Below, in pieces: positions 7,833-14,500 of a stretch of 14,500 nt of DNA. Positions within the stretch are counted from its first letter, which is position 1, and each line of letters begins with the position of its first letter. The translations under genes were made by a program, and so were the position numbers. The notes under the pieces were generated by a model that saw only the letters and a list, made by a program, of their open reading frames with translations, was not told the origin of the DNA and searched no databases. The stretch comes from Cristatella mucedo. Taxonomy: Eukaryota > Bryozoa > Phylactolaemata > Cristatellidae. Location: NCBI GenBank assembly GCA_009760855.2, contig WPIO01000053.1, positions 64,001 to 78,500 of the forward strand. The letters are read 5' to 3'.

Positions 7833-9225
7833 CTGTGCATGCAGGCAGCGACAAAGAGCTGTCTGTGCAGAGTGTGTGTCTGCTGTCCAACTAGAATGCA
7901 CGAATATCTCCTATTCATTAGAATATTTCCTAGGATGTACATCCAATAGCTTAATACATTACACTTCCATACATTTGCTATCGGCTTCAATAACGAGCTA
8001 CATTGCTACACTCTTATAGGTTAGGGAACAATTGAGTTTGAAGATGTTCAACGATGATGTGATGATGAGTACCATATGTCAATCACATTTCAGTTGCTGT
8101 TAAAATAAAAACAAAAGGTTGGCGGATATACGGCTCATCACGTCGTTTGCATACCCGTCTTTACATATTTGCTGTTTATATAATGAAATGAAGTCTATAT
8201 ATTAAAATGGCTTTTCATTGCTTGCCTGTACATTAGGCAGCATGCATGGCTGTACTTTCAGCTTGTCATACGTGGCCCCTATCTTCCCTGCCTCACTTGC
8301 TCATGCCAAGCTAAATTTCAGCTACCAAGGTATCGTGACGTTCAAGAATGGTCGAATAGGCTAATGATTAGAATGCTACTGACGTTTCTAACAGAACCGT
8401 GGGTGTGATGTTATTGTTTTGTTTGTTTATAAAGCATGATATTTTCACTCACCATCCAATCGTGTTTCCTTTGCAGCAAAAGTAATGCGCTCTGAGAGAG
8501 ATTGAGTTCTCTGAGGGCACTTTATTAAGTGCATTATTAATATTCCTATTATTATTATGAAGTCAAATTGAGAGTAGTCCTAAAAGGTATTCAGAAATAT
8601 TTCCCTGCTGAATGTACTTTTTATTTTTTGAAAATTATGCTTCAGCTTTTGGCCAGGGGTATCTAGGCAGCACTGACAAATAGGAAATTTTTGGCTCAAA
8701 ACTGCTGCTGCAGTGAGACCACTGCTGCACGCCAATGCTACAAAACAAGGTACTTTTCAAGACCCATCTATGATGCACTGACCTACTAGTTATTGGCACT
8801 AGCAATCCTGATATCCTCCTATATTAACTCTAGCCGCTGTACTGAGCCAATGACATCTCTTAGCTACATCGTCTCCTAGAAATCATTACAAGGGTCTCCT
8901 AGAAATTGCTGCATTCTCAATAATGAGAGAAAAAGCAACCATGCAGTCCTGGCAGCATTACCCACAGCCGTGCAGGCTAGCAAACTTGTAGCTATGAATC
9001 TAAAAGCAATTGGGCTGGCAAGTTACGTTCGGAAAATGTGAACTTACCTGCAACTTTACTACCACCAGCATCATCCTTACGGGAGCTAGGTTCAGCTAGG
9101 ATTCGGTCAAGGCAGTCTACAAGGAAACGGGTTTCAAGGAGTGTAGCTGATGCACTTCAGCAAGATTGGGGACCAGCACTTCGAGCCAGTGCATGCATGA
9201 ACTGCAAACCATAGCAAGCAGCTAC
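7833..9225 (-). other. Intron of the TRIM-like gene (phase 1, GT-AG)
   Basis: On the minus strand the donor reads CTCAG|GTAGC with GT at 9225-9224. The acceptor reads GCCTGCATGCACAG|AT with AG at 7834-7833, preceded by a pyrimidine-rich tract. The donor leaves one base of a codon and the acceptor supplies two, so the frame is kept. Length is 1393 bases. Two other AGs just downstream would also keep frame and shorten the protein by a few residues. The intron contains a LINE 3' end (8452-8600). A 13-base word GTCTCCTAGAAAT is duplicated at 8871-8883 and 8894-8906. Confidence 0.75.
8452..8600 (-). mobile_element. Degraded 3' end of a LINE, inside the intron
   Basis: On the minus strand this matches the plus-strand tail at 10541-10781. 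Shared landmarks in order are TTAATAATGCACTTAATAAAG (there TTAATGCACTTGATAAAG), CCTCAGAGAACTCAATCTCT, TTTGCTGCAAAGG and a final ATTGGATGG. The part equivalent to the end of the ORF2 reading frame is recognisable but no longer open, and the stretch before it contains extra ATT/TAA triplets. It lies in the TRIM intron in the same orientation as the gene. The upstream limit is approximate because similarity fades. Confidence 0.75.
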
Positions 9226-10321
9226 CTGAGGTCAGCTTTGGAGTTCCCATCCATGAAGTGACCACTTTGTCTAAGTCGTTAGGCAGAGATCCATTAAGAG
9301 CCACAAGCTTTTTAGCATCCGGTGTCTCACTGAAGCTATCCAGCTGCTTGTCAAGGACTTCGAGCCGAAACCTCAAGGTCGCCTGCTGGTCCAGGAAATC
9401 CGGGTCGCTGGCCAAATCTGTGATGCTGCTGATATATGCTGAGGCATGCTGCACTGACAAGTTCAGCTGCTCGGCCAAGCTTTGCAGGGCCACAGCACTC
9501 TCCTCGAGCTGGTCATAGCAGTCCTTGACCTTGCTCTTTGCTTCTTTAAAGCTTTTGCTTAGAGCATCCACAGCATACTTTTTCTTTGTCCTCAGCTCGT
9601 CTAGCTGAATGGCACGAGCCGATCGGAGGTCGCTGACCAGACTTCTGGCCCAAAGCAGCTGTGCAGACTTTGCATTCACACCCTGAAGAAGATGCTTTAT
9701 ACTCTCTCGTGCATCCTTCAAAAAAGCTTCGGCTTTCGGCTCGTTTAGTGGCTGTGCGACCGAGTGCCCCGGGCCCAGGCACTGTGAGAGGCAGTCGGTG
9801 CACTTGGTTTTCTTGCAGTCAAAGCACAGCAGATCCAGCGGCTTCCGATGCTGCAGGCACTGCTGCTGCCTTGAGGCTTGCAGCACTTCACTCATGCTTT
9901 TGATCTGATCGATGGCGACAATCACGTGATCCGGGTTGCATCGGCTATGGTCTGGCAAGCAGGCTGAGCAGACGGATCTCTGGCACTGCATGCACCAGTC
10001 ATCTGCCTGCTCGTCTGGTTTGCCATCCTCTCTACAAAAAGTGCAATTGCCTGCATCTCTCAGAGCTGTTGTAAGTCTCCCCAAGTTGGCAATGAAGCCG
10101 TTGTGATGCTTTGGCATACTGATGTCGGTGGATACTTTGCAAGTTGGGCAGAGCATGCTCTTTGAGTCCTCTGCTGTGCATGCTTGGCCTGCACAGCGAC
10201 TGCAGCAGCTGTGCAAGCAGCACAGCAGCAGCTGCTCCTCTGCAATTTGTCCACAGGCGATGCAAGACAGCAGGCGCTCGTCCATCGATGCAAGTCGGTG
10301 CATTGAAAGCTCTTGTGCCAT
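9226..10321 (-). CDS. TRIM-like protein, exon 1 (RING, two B-boxes, coiled coil)
   Basis: First coding exon, residues 1 to 365 plus one base, of a predicted 686-residue protein. Residues 20-61 form a C3HC4 RING finger: C20, C23, C35, H37, C40, C43, C58, C61. Residues 93-132 form a first B-box (C93, C96, C110, C113, C118, C121, H125, H132). Residues 155-186 form a second (C155, H158, C166, C169, C174, C177, H186). From about 195 to 345 the sequence is charged and helical with heptad-like spacing, as in TRIM coiled coils. In this family the RING acts as an E3 ubiquitin ligase and the coiled coil dimerises; that role is inferred here. I chose the ATG at 10321 (MAQELSM) because it stands just before the RING and two bases after a CCAG acceptor-like site. 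The open frame runs 78 codons further upstream, but that part is a hydrophobic translation of pyrimidine-rich DNA and is probably intron or trans-splice acceptor sequence. All zinc ligands are present, so the gene looks functional. Confidence 0.88.
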
Positions 10322-10540
10322 CGCTGGTCTCAAAAAGACACTATCAAAAAGGCTGGCTGGTAGATCAGCTATAAAAGTTAACCACAAGAGACAAATTGTG
10401 ATAAAAAGGAATGAAATGAATAGTGTACACAGGACACTTATAAAACAGGTGTATAGAAAAGCATATCGATAATAGCCTAGCTCAACAAATAAAACATCTG
10501 CATCCCATAACTGCTTGTCCAGGAATAACAAAAATGCCAA
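10322..10540 (-). promoter_or_regulatory. Candidate splice acceptor region before the TRIM start
   Basis: On the minus strand the bases before the ATG read TCTTTTTGAGACCAG|CG ATG, with a candidate AG acceptor at 10325-10324. Upstream is a long T-rich stretch. This fits either an intron in the 5' untranslated region or a trans-splicing acceptor, as used by some invertebrates that add a spliced leader close to the start codon. No promoter element could be identified. Which option holds cannot be decided from DNA alone. Confidence 0.4.
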
Positions 10541-10781
10541 GCTGAACTGCTGCATCAGTTTCAGCCTGTTTGTACCCTGAGGTCCTGTGTGGACAATAAA
10601 TTAGCTGTTCCATTCCTCTGCTTTAAGACAGTTATCGACAGAAGCTTTAGCTCTGCAGGTCCTAGACTGTGGAACTCGCTTCCACATAATAATGTTAATG
10701 CACTTGATAAAGCGTCCTCAGAGAACTTAATCTCTTTCTAGGCGCTTTATATTTGTTGCAAAGGGAAATGCAATTGAATGG
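10541..10781 (+). mobile_element. 3' end of a LINE with the C-terminus of ORF2
   Basis: A plus-strand frame of 66 codons plus a TAG at 10739-10741 encodes the typical end of a LINE reverse-transcriptase ORF2. The motif DRSFSSAGPRLWNSLP is diagnostic of the C-terminal segment seen in many CR1- and Jockey-like elements, and LRSCVDNKLAVP precedes it in the expected place. After the stop come about 40 bases shared with the two other copies in the window, ending in TTGAATGG. The rest of ORF2 is missing, so this is a 5'-truncated copy. It is the best preserved of the three, which suggests it is the youngest. It lies opposite to the TRIM-like gene and just upstream of its start. Confidence 0.85.
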
Positions 10782-11020
10782 ACACAACATGGAGACACAG
10801 TAACACAACAGCGGTTCGCGTCAATGCTAGGAATACCAAGCGAACGGTTGGTACTCAGCTCGCTGTTCCAGCCAAATGAGCATAGTGACGTCAATGCTGG
10901 CGGCTCCGGGCGCTTTTCGTTTAATCATTGTACAATTCATAAATCTTAGCAACAGCAGCAACATCTCAGAATGCATTTGATCTTCGGTGACCAAGCGACA
11001 ATAGCTGCGAACGATTGTTA
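10782..11020. other. Spacer without recognised feature
   Basis: Mixed-composition sequence between the LINE tail and a short Gly-rich reading frame. A minus-strand frame of 108 codons covers 11153 to 10827, but it has no recognisable motif. Confidence 0.35.
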
Positions 11021-11110
11021 CTAACTTGCAGTTGACTTGCCGCCGGCGTAGCTCAGGCCACCGCCACCGCCGGCGTAGGAGCTGCCCCAGCTGCCCGAAG
11101 CGATAAGCAT
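11021..11110 (-). other. Small Gly/Tyr/Ser-rich reading frame, possible exon remnant
   Basis: A minus-strand frame of 29 codons from an ATG at 11110 to a TAG at 11023-11021 reads with a Gly-rich repeat: GSWGSSYAGGGGG followed by LSYAGG. The SYAGG word occurs twice and mirrors a DNA repeat of TACGCCGGCGG. Gly/Tyr/Ser-rich tails of this kind end some RNA-binding and cytoskeletal proteins. AG dinucleotides just upstream, for example after TCGCTTCGGGC, could be splice acceptors, so this could be a terminal exon of a gene further right. It could equally be a short GC-rich repeat, and I assign no function. Confidence 0.25.
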
Positions 11111-11445
11111 TTAGATATCTCTTGGCACGCAATTTCCTACGTGCTGCAGTCAAATAACAAACAGAATAACTTAAAACGGGTTTTAGCTATATCGTTTGCA
11201 TATACGACGTTCGCAATATCTTAGATTTTCGAAAGAATTCTGGAACGAATAGTTGACAAGGCTTAGCACGCTCCATGTTGGGAGGCGTGCATGAAATTAA
11301 AGAATGAATTAAAATGAATGAAAACATGCGATAATGCATACCCTAGCCTACGATAGTGCCGTTACGGCTGTAGCAGTGCTAGTGGAGTCTCACGGAGACA
11401 CGAAGACACGAACGGGCGAACGTGAGCAGTGAACGAGACTCAATC

Positions 11446-11451
11446 TTTATT
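11446..11451 (-). terminator. LTR polyadenylation signal
   Basis: AATAAA on the minus strand within GGGAATAAAGATTGAG. It lies only about ten bases after the TATA-like sequence in the element's orientation. That compact arrangement would place the hexamer at or near the start of transcription, as in other short retrotransposon LTRs. Confidence 0.6.
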
Positions 11452-11460
11452 CCCAAGTGG

Positions 11461-11470
11461 GTATATAAGC
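11461..11470 (-). promoter_or_regulatory. LTR TATA-like element
   Basis: On the minus strand GCTTATATAC stands in the middle of the LTR, upstream of the AATAAA. It is a reasonable TATA box for the element's promoter. The plus strand reads GTATATAAGC, equally TATA-like, so orientation rests on the element's direction. Confidence 0.45.
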
Positions 11471-11534
11471 TACGGGCTGACTCACCACAGATTATGGAGT
11501 GCATCCGTGGCGAGCCACCGTGGTGGGCCACGTG

Positions 11535-11608
11535 CCCACATCAAAGGCCGAACCGAGTCAACCGCCGCCCAAACGGCAGCCCACATCAAAGGCCGTACCG
11601 AGACAACT
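11535..11608 (-). repeat. Tandem duplication in LTR U3, period 45
   Basis: The word CCCACATCAAAGGCCG starts at 11535 and again at 11580, followed by AACCGAGTCAAC and TACCGAGACAAC respectively. The second unit is incomplete. Tandem copies in U3 often act as enhancers in retroelements; that role here is inference. Confidence 0.8.
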
Positions 11609-11672
11609 GTCCAACCACCCACCGAAAGCTGGGCACACACCACTGGACGAAAAGCAACAGGCAAACACAACA

Positions 11673-11683
11673 TCCCTTCCCCC
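11673..11683 (-). other. Polypurine tract
   Basis: On the minus strand an all-purine stretch GGGGGAAGGGA immediately precedes the TGTTGTG that begins the 3' LTR. This is the usual primer for plus-strand DNA synthesis in LTR retrotransposons. Position and composition fit exactly. Confidence 0.85.
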
Positions 11684-11691
11684 ATAGAATG

Positions 11692-14500
11692 TCAAACAAG
11701 TACACATAGTCTGCCATATAAACACCAGTATGCCAGCCAGGCAGGGGGGGGGCCGGGCGCTCGCGGGCCGAAGCTCGGTGCAGCCGTTGGTTCGCTGGCT
11801 GGAGCTCTCGACTTGCTCAGCGGGCGGTGGCCCCGAGCCAGAATTTGAGGCCTCTCTCTCCCAGCATCTCGTTCGATCTCGATCAACTCGGGGGTCACGT
11901 CGAGATTAGTCTCTTGCAGCCGTGGAACTCGCATCTTGACCTTATCCAGATGCACGACCTTGCTGTGGCCGGCGTCATTTGTGATGCGCAAGGTGACCGG
12001 TCCCAGAACCGTTTCTACTCTCCAGCCGCCGAGCCATCGCGGTACGAGCTTGTGCCATGGCCGGCTATCCCACAGCCACACCGGATCTCCGGGACGATAA
12101 GTGGGTGGTGTTTTCCGTTGCTGCCGGCTCCGCGCTTCTTCGGCGGCACTTTGAGCCAGCTGTGCATCATCGAGTAGCTCTCGGAATTCGGCGAGATTTT
12201 CGCTCATTGAGTGAAAATACGCTGCAGGTGTAGTGCCTGTTTTATTGTCCGCTCTCCTCAAGATTATTGAGGCACTGCGGCTCGCGGCCAAACATCAGCT
12301 CAAAGGGGCAATAGCCCGTAGCTTGATGCCGAGCCATCTTATAAGCGAACAAAAGCAGTGGAAGATTACGCTCCCACTGCCCGGCTGAGTGTAGGCATGA
12401 GGTTCGCAGCATTGTAAGTAGTGCTCGGTTGGCTCTTTCTACCAGGCCGTCGCCCTGTGGACTGTAAGGCGTCGTTCACGTCTTGCTTATGCCGAAAGCC
12501 TTGCAGAGCGTGGTAGTTACCTCCGCCTTGAAATTGCTGCCCTGGTCAGAGTGCAGAAAGCGCGGCATACCAATACGAACAAAAATATTTAACAGGGCCG
12601 TCCTAACTGTCTCCGCCGACGTGTCTCGTAAAGGCACGGCCTCGAGCCATTTCGTGAAGCTTATCTGCAATACCAGTAGGTATTTGCGGCTGCGAGCTGA
12701 CACGGCAACCTTCAAGGTATCTACGGCTACCATGTCCCACGGCCGTCCTACAGGTATCGGTACCAGCCGAGCGTTAGCGAGCTGGGTCCCTTTAAGCGAT
12801 TGGCATACCTGACATGACCAAAAATATCGCACGACGTCTCAGCTAATATTGACCCAATAAGCGTGGCCTCGTAGTCGGTCGTATGTCCGTTCTACACCTT
12901 GGTGACCGCTGTCGTCGTGATGTCGTCTGAGCAGTTCTTCTCGGCGGGCTGGCGGCGCGACCAAAGCATAACTATATTCGGCTCCTGGTCGGGGGCGAAA
13001 GTAGCGGTAGAGGACGCCGTCGAACTGTTTCAGCTGGCCCCACATTTGTCGGAACCGACGTAATGGATGGCGGGTCCAACGTGGTGCTCGGCTTAAACCG
13101 GCCTGCAGTGTCTCTGCCACAGCCTTCAAAAACAGGTCTCGCCGCTGCATATCTCTGAGGTCGCTTACCTCTTCCACCGGCTGAACCTCGATGAGACACG
13201 CTGGCAGGTCATCGGTTGGCCGGCTCGACAGAGCATCTGAATGAGTGTTAAGCTCCGCTCTTCTGTATGTGATGTCAAACTCGAAGTCCTGTAAGGCGAC
13301 AGCCCGTTGTGCCAGAATCCCCTGTGCTTTCTGCCTGTTATGCCACACAAGCGGATTGTGATCGGTTCTAGACTCACATCTTCGGCCCAGGAGATAGTGC
13401 CTGGACTCTTTCAAGGCGTATATGAGTGCAAGACACTCTTTTTGGATGGTGCCATAGTTTCGTTCACTAGGAGACAAGGCGCGGCTCTTGAACGCCATCA
13501 CTCGGCCTCCTTGCTCCAATATCGCACCAAGAACTTGGTCACTGGCGTCGTTCGAGACGACGAAAAGCTCTGCAGTCGTCGGGTAGGCAAGCACCGGGGC
13601 CGTGGCCACCGCCCCCTTCAATAGCTCAAAGTGCTGTTGCTGCGTCTGCTCCCAAGTGTATGGCGTCTCCGTTTCAAGCAGTGCATGCAAAGGGGCGGCC
13701 AACTCAGCAAAGCCCTTGATGAACCGGCGATAGTAGGACGCCAAGCCCAGAAACGCACGAAGCTCCGACACCGAAGTCGGCACGGGCCAGTCGGTGACTT
13801 TGCGCACTTTCTCCGGCTCAGGGTGCATGCCGTTTCTGTCAAAGACACGCCCCAGGTATTTCACTTCCGCCTGCGCAATATGGCATTTACCACGGGACAG
13901 CGTCAATCCGGCCTTCTGCAGCCTGGAAAACACCATATTCAAATGGTTGATGTGCTCCACCTCGCTGCAGCTTAGGACCATCACGTCGTCCAAATACATA
14001 TAAACGAATGGTAAATCGCTCAAAACCGAGTCCATTAACCGCTTGAATGTGGCCAAAGCCCCGGATAATCCAAATGGCATTTTTAAGAAGGCAAATGCAC
14101 CAAGTCCTGGCCCGGGCGTAAATGCCGTCTTTTGGACATTGTCGGGATGAACCGGTACCTGCCAGTACCCTGAATTCATGTCCAGAGTGCTGAAGACGCT
14201 GGCGCCATGGAGGTGGTCCTGAATTTCGTCCGGCAACGGCAAGGGTTAAGCATCCTTTGCAGTACGTTTATTAAGCTCTCTATAGTCAACTGCTATACGC
14301 AATTCGCCATTTTTCTTGGGCGTTAAACAACTGGCGCCAGCCACGGGCTTCAGCTCGGCTTGATGATACCCTGCTCTAGCATAGTATTAAGCTGCACCAT
14401 GATATTGTCTCGCACATGCAGTGGAATTCGTCGCGCAGGGACGCGTACTGGTGCGCTGTTACCTGTTGGAATATGGTGATAGACAACATCAGTTGAACCT
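11692..14500 (-). pseudogene. pol: Broken Ty3/Gypsy pol (reverse transcriptase, RNase H, integrase)
   Basis: Read from the right edge, the fingers region with DYRELNK is followed by FSTLDMNSGYWQVP and MPFGLSG, then the catalytic YLDD at about 13996-13982. RNase H follows with the SNDASD motif at about 13552-13538, then KECLAL and TDHNPLVW. Integrase has zinc-binding histidines (HHDDSGHQG), the SCQVCQ cysteines, the core with the first catalytic Asp in VAVDTLK, DQGSNF and a downstream GLVER, and the GPY/F-like C-terminal domain (PRWLGGW...LGPVTLRI). Damage: TGA at 14352-14350, a frameshift near 14322-14332, TAA at 14248-14246, TGA at 12841-12839, TGA at 12478-12476 and a frameshift near 12250-12290. 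The longest intact stretch, 14242 to 12839, covers most of reverse transcriptase and all of RNase H and keeps the catalytic residues I can see. No chromodomain is visible. A run of nine G at 11744-11752 in the C-terminal tail may mark a further length change. Confidence 0.92.

Larger units (their letters stand above)
11369..11672 (-). repeat. 3' long terminal repeat, 304 bp
   Basis: The LTR is bounded by TGTAGCAG at 11369 and ACAACA ending at 11672 on the plus strand, giving the standard TG...CA ends with a TGT/ACA match. Its inner edge abuts the polypurine tract exactly, which fixes that boundary. In the element's orientation it contains a 45-bp tandem duplication in U3, a TATA-like sequence and an AATAAA. 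The outer boundary rests on the terminal dinucleotide and the TGT/ACA symmetry; the partner LTR would confirm it. Confidence 0.8.
11369..14500 (-). mobile_element. Ty3/Gypsy LTR retrotransposon, truncated by the window edge
   Basis: In minus orientation the order is reverse transcriptase, RNase H, integrase, polypurine tract, 3' LTR. Integrase after RNase H defines the Ty3/Gypsy group. There is no env-like frame, because the integrase frame ends about ten bases before the polypurine tract. The polyprotein carries several stops and frameshifts, so this copy cannot move on its own. The 5' part (gag, protease, primer binding site, 5' LTR) lies to the right of the window. The five bases left of the LTR, ACGGC at 11364-11368, are the candidate target-site duplication, but the other copy cannot be seen. 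Confidence 0.92.

Noticed and set aside
9258-9903. Plus-strand open frames over exon 1
   Set aside because: They are shadow frames opposite the RING/B-box/coiled-coil exon, without recognisable motifs.
10322-10555. N-terminal transmembrane extension of the TRIM-like protein
   Set aside because: The upstream 78 codons translate a T-rich stretch and overlap the LINE tail at the far end. A start at 10321 next to an acceptor-like CCAG and close to the RING is more plausible.
10827-11153. Minus-strand 108-codon Arg-rich frame
   Set aside because: No motif. The competing frame over the same GC-rich bases gives the more protein-like Gly/Tyr/Ser-rich sequence, itself uncertain.
11429-11848. Plus-strand frames across the LTR
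   Set aside because: The LTR and integrase run on the minus strand. These frames are opposite-strand artefacts with no known domain.
1-14500. tRNA genes and hammerhead ribozymes
   Set aside because: I scanned by eye for tRNA A/B-box and cloverleaf patterns and for CTGATGA...GAAA cores on both strands and found no convincing match. A covariance-model search would be decisive.

Overview
The window looks like part of an animal nuclear genome, most likely an invertebrate. It has one spliced protein gene with a GT-AG intron, a broken Ty3/Gypsy LTR retrotransposon, three decayed 3' ends of one LINE family, a 39-bp minisatellite and a long CT microsatellite. Nothing is organised like a bacterial operon. 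The style of the Gypsy polymerase and the CAG/CTG-rich coding of the host gene made me think of a flatworm or similar lophotrochozoan. That is only an impression; a tick or other invertebrate cannot be excluded.

Layout. Positions 1-5000 are repeat-derived and hold no convincing gene: a diverged direct repeat (1-168 and 1603-1761), a 73-bp inverted repeat with arms 4.4 kb apart (181-253 and 4681-4757), a degraded LINE tail on the minus strand (2134-2330), the minisatellite (3421-3792) and a smaller repeat beside it (3804-3860). The right inverted arm carries an AATAAA and sits in LTR-like sequence. From 5190 to 6080 come a CT microsatellite, a GC/CpG-rich stretch and an AT-rich block, with no supported gene.

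The main gene is on the minus strand, 10321 down to 6868. Exon 1 encodes a RING finger, two B-boxes and a coiled coil. Exon 2 encodes a probable six-bladed beta-propeller. A phase-1 intron (9225 to 7833) with a CAG|GTAGC donor and a pyrimidine-rich CACAG acceptor joins them in frame into a predicted 686-residue TRIM-type protein (TRIM-NHL-like architecture, probable E3 ubiquitin ligase). Its intron contains a LINE tail in the same orientation, and another LINE tail lies in opposite orientation just upstream of the start.

From 11369 to the right edge lies a Ty3/Gypsy element in minus orientation: a complete 304-bp 3' LTR, a polypurine tract, and a pol region (integrase, RNase H, reverse transcriptase). 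The pol region has four in-frame stops and two frameshifts, so this copy is dead. Its gag, protease and 5' LTR lie beyond the window.

I see no new multigene system. The observations most worth following are the TRIM-propeller gene, the three-copy LINE tail family, the widely spaced inverted repeat and a small Gly/Tyr/Ser-rich reading frame between the host gene and the Gypsy LTR.
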